From the NCBI RefSeq assembly GCF_020781835.1, contig NZ_JAJGNJ010000001.1, positions 186,001 through 250,000 on the forward strand: DNA of 64,000 nucleotides, given 5' to 3'. This stretch comes from Microbacterium testaceum (GTDB taxonomy: Bacteria > Actinomycetota > Actinomycetes > Actinomycetales > Microbacteriaceae). The position numbers and the translations under genes are program-made. The notes beneath the pieces are model-generated. The model did no database searches, was not told the DNA's origin, and saw only the letters and a program-made list of their open reading frames with translations. This document shows, in pieces, positions 62,160 to 64,000 of the stretch. Each line of letters opens with the position of its first letter. The stretch's first letter is position 1.

Positions 62160-62770
62160 GCGGCGACGGGGGCCGGCTCCGCGGCGGACACCGAGCGCCA
62201 CGAGCGACGGAACCCGCGAGGGTAAGCGCGCACGAGCAGTCTCACCACGATCGTGGCGATGACGGCCTTGAGCAGGTCGCCGGGAAGGAAGATCAGGCTC
62301 GTCAGCGCGGTCTCCCCCAGCGGGAGGCGGGTCACGAGACTCTGCACGGGGATGCCGAGCGCGTAGATCGCGACGACCCCTCCGGCGATCATCGCGATCG
62401 CGGTGCGCCACCACACGGGGCGGCGGTTGCCGGCGTGGACGATGAGGCCGATGACGATCGCTCCCAGGATCCAGCCGAGCGCGTAGCCCGCGGTCGGACC
62501 GAGGAAGATCGCGAAACCGCCGCGCCCGCCGGCCAACAGCGGAAGCCCGACGGCGACGAGGGCCAGCAGGATCGTCACCGACAGGGCACCGAGCCACGGA
62601 CCGAGAATGGCGCCGGCGAGCATGACGCCCAGGGTCTGGGCCGTGATCGGGACGCCGCCGAAGACGGGGAAGCTTCCCGGCAGGCCGAGCACCGCGATGA
62701 GCGCCGCGAAGACGGCGACGCGCGCGAGGTCCGTGGCATCCGGAGAGCGATAACGGGAGGGAGTGCTCAT
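62156..62770 (-). CDS. bioY: Biotin transporter substrate-binding protein BioY
   Basis: 204 residues and six transmembrane helices. Family motifs FGGVPITAQTLGVMLAG, GRGGFAIFLGPTAGYALG and FLPGDLLKAVIA are all present. It binds biotin in the membrane. First gene of the bioYMN operon, divergent from a TetR regulator with two BioQ-type operators between them. Confidence 0.95.
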   Translation of the reverse strand: MSTPSRYRSPDATDLARVAVFAALIAVLGLPGSFPVFGGVPITAQTLGVMLAGAILGPWLGALSVTILLALVAVGLPLLAGGRGGFAIFLGPTAGYALGWILGAIVIGLIVHAGNRRPVWWRTAIAMIAGGVVAIYALGIPVQSLVTRLPLGETALTSLIFLPGDLLKAVIATIVVRLLVRAYPRGFRRSWRSVSAAEPAPVAA

Positions 62771-62783
62771 GTCGATCCTTACC

Positions 62784-62811
62784 TGAACAGCGTTCACCTG
62801 AACGGCGTTCA
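62784..62811. promoter_or_regulatory. Twin BioQ-type operators
   Basis: TGAACAGCGTTCA (62784-62796) and TGAACGGCGTTCA (62799-62811) are perfect TGAAC-N3-GTTCA palindromes, 15 bp apart. They resemble the BioQ site of actinobacteria (TGAAC-N3-GTTAC). They lie in the bioY/tetR gap and cover the -35 region of the regulator gene. Confidence 0.9.
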
Positions 62812-62812
62812 C

Positions 62813-62818
62813 TATACT
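62813..62818 (+). promoter_or_regulatory. -10 element for a leaderless tetR (bioQ) transcript
   Basis: TATACT ends 6 nt before the GTG at 62825, where transcription should start. There is no Shine-Dalgarno. This arrangement predicts a leaderless mRNA. Confidence 0.75.
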
Positions 62819-62824
62819 CGGATC

Positions 62825-63412
62825 GTGACTCCTCCCGGACGCGCTCGCGGCCACTCGGCCGACGACGTCGCGCGTGCCGCGCTGCGGATCCTCGACGACG
62901 ACGGTCTCGCCGACCTGACCATGCGTCGCCTGGCGACGCGCCTCGACGTCCAGCCGAGCGCCCTGTACTGGCACTTCCCCAACAAGCAGACGCTGCTGGC
63001 CGAGCTCTCCGACCGCATCGTGGGACAGGCACCCTCCCTGCTGCGCGGGAGCGGGGTCGCCGCCGAAGCGCGTGCCCTCCGCGATGCCCTCCTGGCCTAT
63101 CGCGACGGTGCCGAGGTGGTCTCGAGCACGCTCGCGCTCGGTCTCGGTGCGTCCACCGCCCTCGATCGACTGACCGCCGCCGTGGTCGCCGAGGGCTTCT
63201 CTCCGGAGGTCGCGGGCCGCACGGCGACCACCCTGCTGCATTTCGTCCTGGGCCATGTCTGGCACGAGCAGCAGCGCCTGCAGTACGACAGCGTCGGCGT
63301 CGTCGCCCCCGGTGCCGCGCACCTTCCCGACGCCGACTTCGCCTTCGGTGTCGACCTCATCCATCGGGGCCTGCAGGCGATGGCATCCGCCCCGACGGCC
63401 ACGACCCCGTAG
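62825..63412 (+). CDS. bioQ: TetR-family repressor of biotin uptake, BioQ-like
   Basis: 195 residues from GTG 62825. The N-terminal helix-turn-helix (ADDVARAALRILDDDGLADL, then MRRLATRLDVQPSALYWHFPNKQTLL) is typical of TetR; the C-terminal domain (about 75-190) matches TetR_C regulators. Twin palindromes and the divergent bioY make it the local repressor. Corynebacterial BioQ controls bio genes with the same type of site, probably sensing biotin status through an indirect signal. The gene appears leaderless. Confidence 0.88.
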   Translation: MTPPGRARGHSADDVARAALRILDDDGLADLTMRRLATRLDVQPSALYWHFPNKQTLLAELSDRIVGQAPSLLRGSGVAAEARALRDALLAYRDGAEVVSSTLALGLGASTALDRLTAAVVAEGFSPEVAGRTATTLLHFVLGHVWHEQQRLQYDSVGVVAPGAAHLPDADFAFGVDLIHRGLQAMASAPTATTP

Positions 63413-63525
63413 TCCGTTCGCGGAACGCGGGGCTGCGAGCGAGCCGTCCCGCGGAACACTCCCCCGACACGCCGGCCACCCGCAGCCCCGACCGGCGCGT
63501 CATCCCCGATCTCCGCAGGACGGCA

Positions 63526-63620
63526 CACATCCCGGCAGCCACACCCGGGCAGCCCACACCCCGGCAGCCCACCCCCGGGTCGCCCACACCCGGGCCGCCC
63601 GCACCCGGGCTGCACACCCC
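63526..63620. repeat. 15-bp imperfect tandem repeats
   Basis: About six copies of a unit like CACACCCGGGCAGCC run between the TetR gene and the cytochrome-like gene. Units vary at two to four positions. Read on the minus strand they would encode a Gly-Val-Gly-Cys-Pro-like pentapeptide repeat, but no start or family support was found, so I treat it as intergenic. The flanking parts of 63413-63635 hold nothing else recognisable. Confidence 0.8.
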
Positions 63621-63635
63621 GCCGGCCGCGGCGCG

Positions 63636-64000
63636 TCAGCGCTGCTTCACGTCGCCGAACAGCCGCGCGATCGGGATGAGCAACGACGGGCGGGCGGCGA
63701 TCCACGCGGCGGCCATGGCCAGCAGGGATGCCGCGAACAGCAGCAGTCCGGTCGGGTCGGACGCGAAGGCGTCGGGGTCGACCGATCCTCGTGCGGCGTA
63801 CATGTGGTTCAGGTTGCGCAGCGCGCCCGTCGCGAGCACGAGGAACACGTGCACGGCGATGAAGGCGACGAAGAAGAGCATGACGGGGAAGTGGATGCGG
63901 CGCGCCCACTCCGCGGGGAACAGGCGGTTCAGACGCTCCGCCTCCCGCGGCCACACCCCCGACAGCCGGACACCGGTGACGATCGCCAGGGGTGCCGCCA
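63636..64000 (-). CDS. Cytochrome b/b561-like membrane protein (5' end beyond window)
   Basis: The C-terminal 120 or so residues of a gene entering from the right edge. It reads without a stop to the end of the window (AAPLAIVTGVRLSGVWPREA upstream of the first GTG at 63956). Two transmembrane helices are visible (FPVMLFFVAFIAVHVFLVL and GLLLFAASLLAMAAAWIAA). HFPVMLFFVAFIAVHV has two His spaced like heme-b ligands of cytochrome b561/Ni-Fe-hydrogenase b-type subunits. It is probably part of a membrane electron carrier, often paired with a molybdopterin enzyme. Confidence 0.7.
   Translation of the reverse strand, partial: AAPLAIVTGVRLSGVWPREAERLNRLFPAEWARRIHFPVMLFFVAFIAVHVFLVLATGALRNLNHMYAARGSVDPDAFASDPTGLLLFAASLLAMAAAWIAARPSLLIPIARLFGDVKQR

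Noticed and set aside
63357..63617. Short Gly/Cys/Pro-rich minus-strand frame
   Set aside because: Runs through a 15-bp tandem repeat and into the TetR gene; no start signal or homology.

Overview
The window is GC-rich (about 70%), densely packed actinobacterial chromosome. Short ATGA/GTGA overlaps inside operons, frequent GTG starts, DtxR-type iron boxes, an actinobacterial BioQ/BioYMN biotin locus and a LMWP-type arsenate reductase all fit a Microbacteriaceae genome, most likely Microbacterium or a close relative. I see no rRNA, tRNA, CRISPR array, prophage or transposase. Both ends cut genes: an HtaA-domain gene at the left edge and a cytochrome-b-like membrane protein at the right.

Layout. 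1-9.1 kb is an iron-regulated heme acquisition region: two secreted or surface proteins, the HmuTUV importer, a divergent HtaA-domain protein with a DUF916 partner, heme oxygenase and a DUF2470 protein, with four DtxR/IdeR-type boxes. 9.2-12.1 kb holds an orphan DNA methyltransferase, a lipoate-protein ligase and an alpha/beta hydrolase. 12.2-15.5 kb holds a MarR/MFS pair and a large LuxR regulator. 15.7-16.9 kb is an L-lactate dehydrogenase with a GntR-type operator. 17.0-22.7 kb is a complete L-rhamnose catabolic locus (rhaI, rhaD, rhaB, LacI regulator). 22.7-26.2 kb is the conserved CP-ATP-grasp/alpha-E/transglutaminase operon. 26.3-32.1 kb has an ATP-grasp protein, a zinc alcohol dehydrogenase and a three-gene unit of acyl-CoA-dehydrogenase-like protein, PIG-L/methyltransferase fusion and glycosyltransferase. 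32.2-37.5 kb has a peptidase-like hydrolase, a regulator/SDR pair, and dimethylargininase plus ornithine aminotransferase.

37.8-49.4 kb is the most coherent metabolic block. It carries mtnA-mtnC-mtnB, then an arsenic cassette (FAD oxidoreductase, aquaporin, ArsR-phosphatase fusion, arsC), then mtnK with a sugar-type ABC importer, then divergent mtnD. Together these could import methylthioribose, phosphorylate it and carry it through the methionine salvage pathway.

49.5-57.4 kb has an arabinofuranosidase, a PutA homologue whose catalytic residues are missing from both domains, a secreted trypsin-like protease and an acetyl esterase. 57.4-60.3 kb has a thioesterase, a DUF817 membrane protein, a GNAT and cofE. 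An array of four nearly identical 78-bp hairpin units follows at 60.35-60.83 kb. 60.9-63.4 kb is the biotin ECF transporter (bioY-bioM-bioN) with a divergent BioQ-type TetR, twin operators and an apparently leaderless promoter.

Most notable: the inactive-looking PutA homologue, the 78-bp repeat array, the split methylthioribose salvage locus with a long inverted repeat in its divergent promoter, and a strongly over-represented word GGATGCC/GGCATCC across the whole window.
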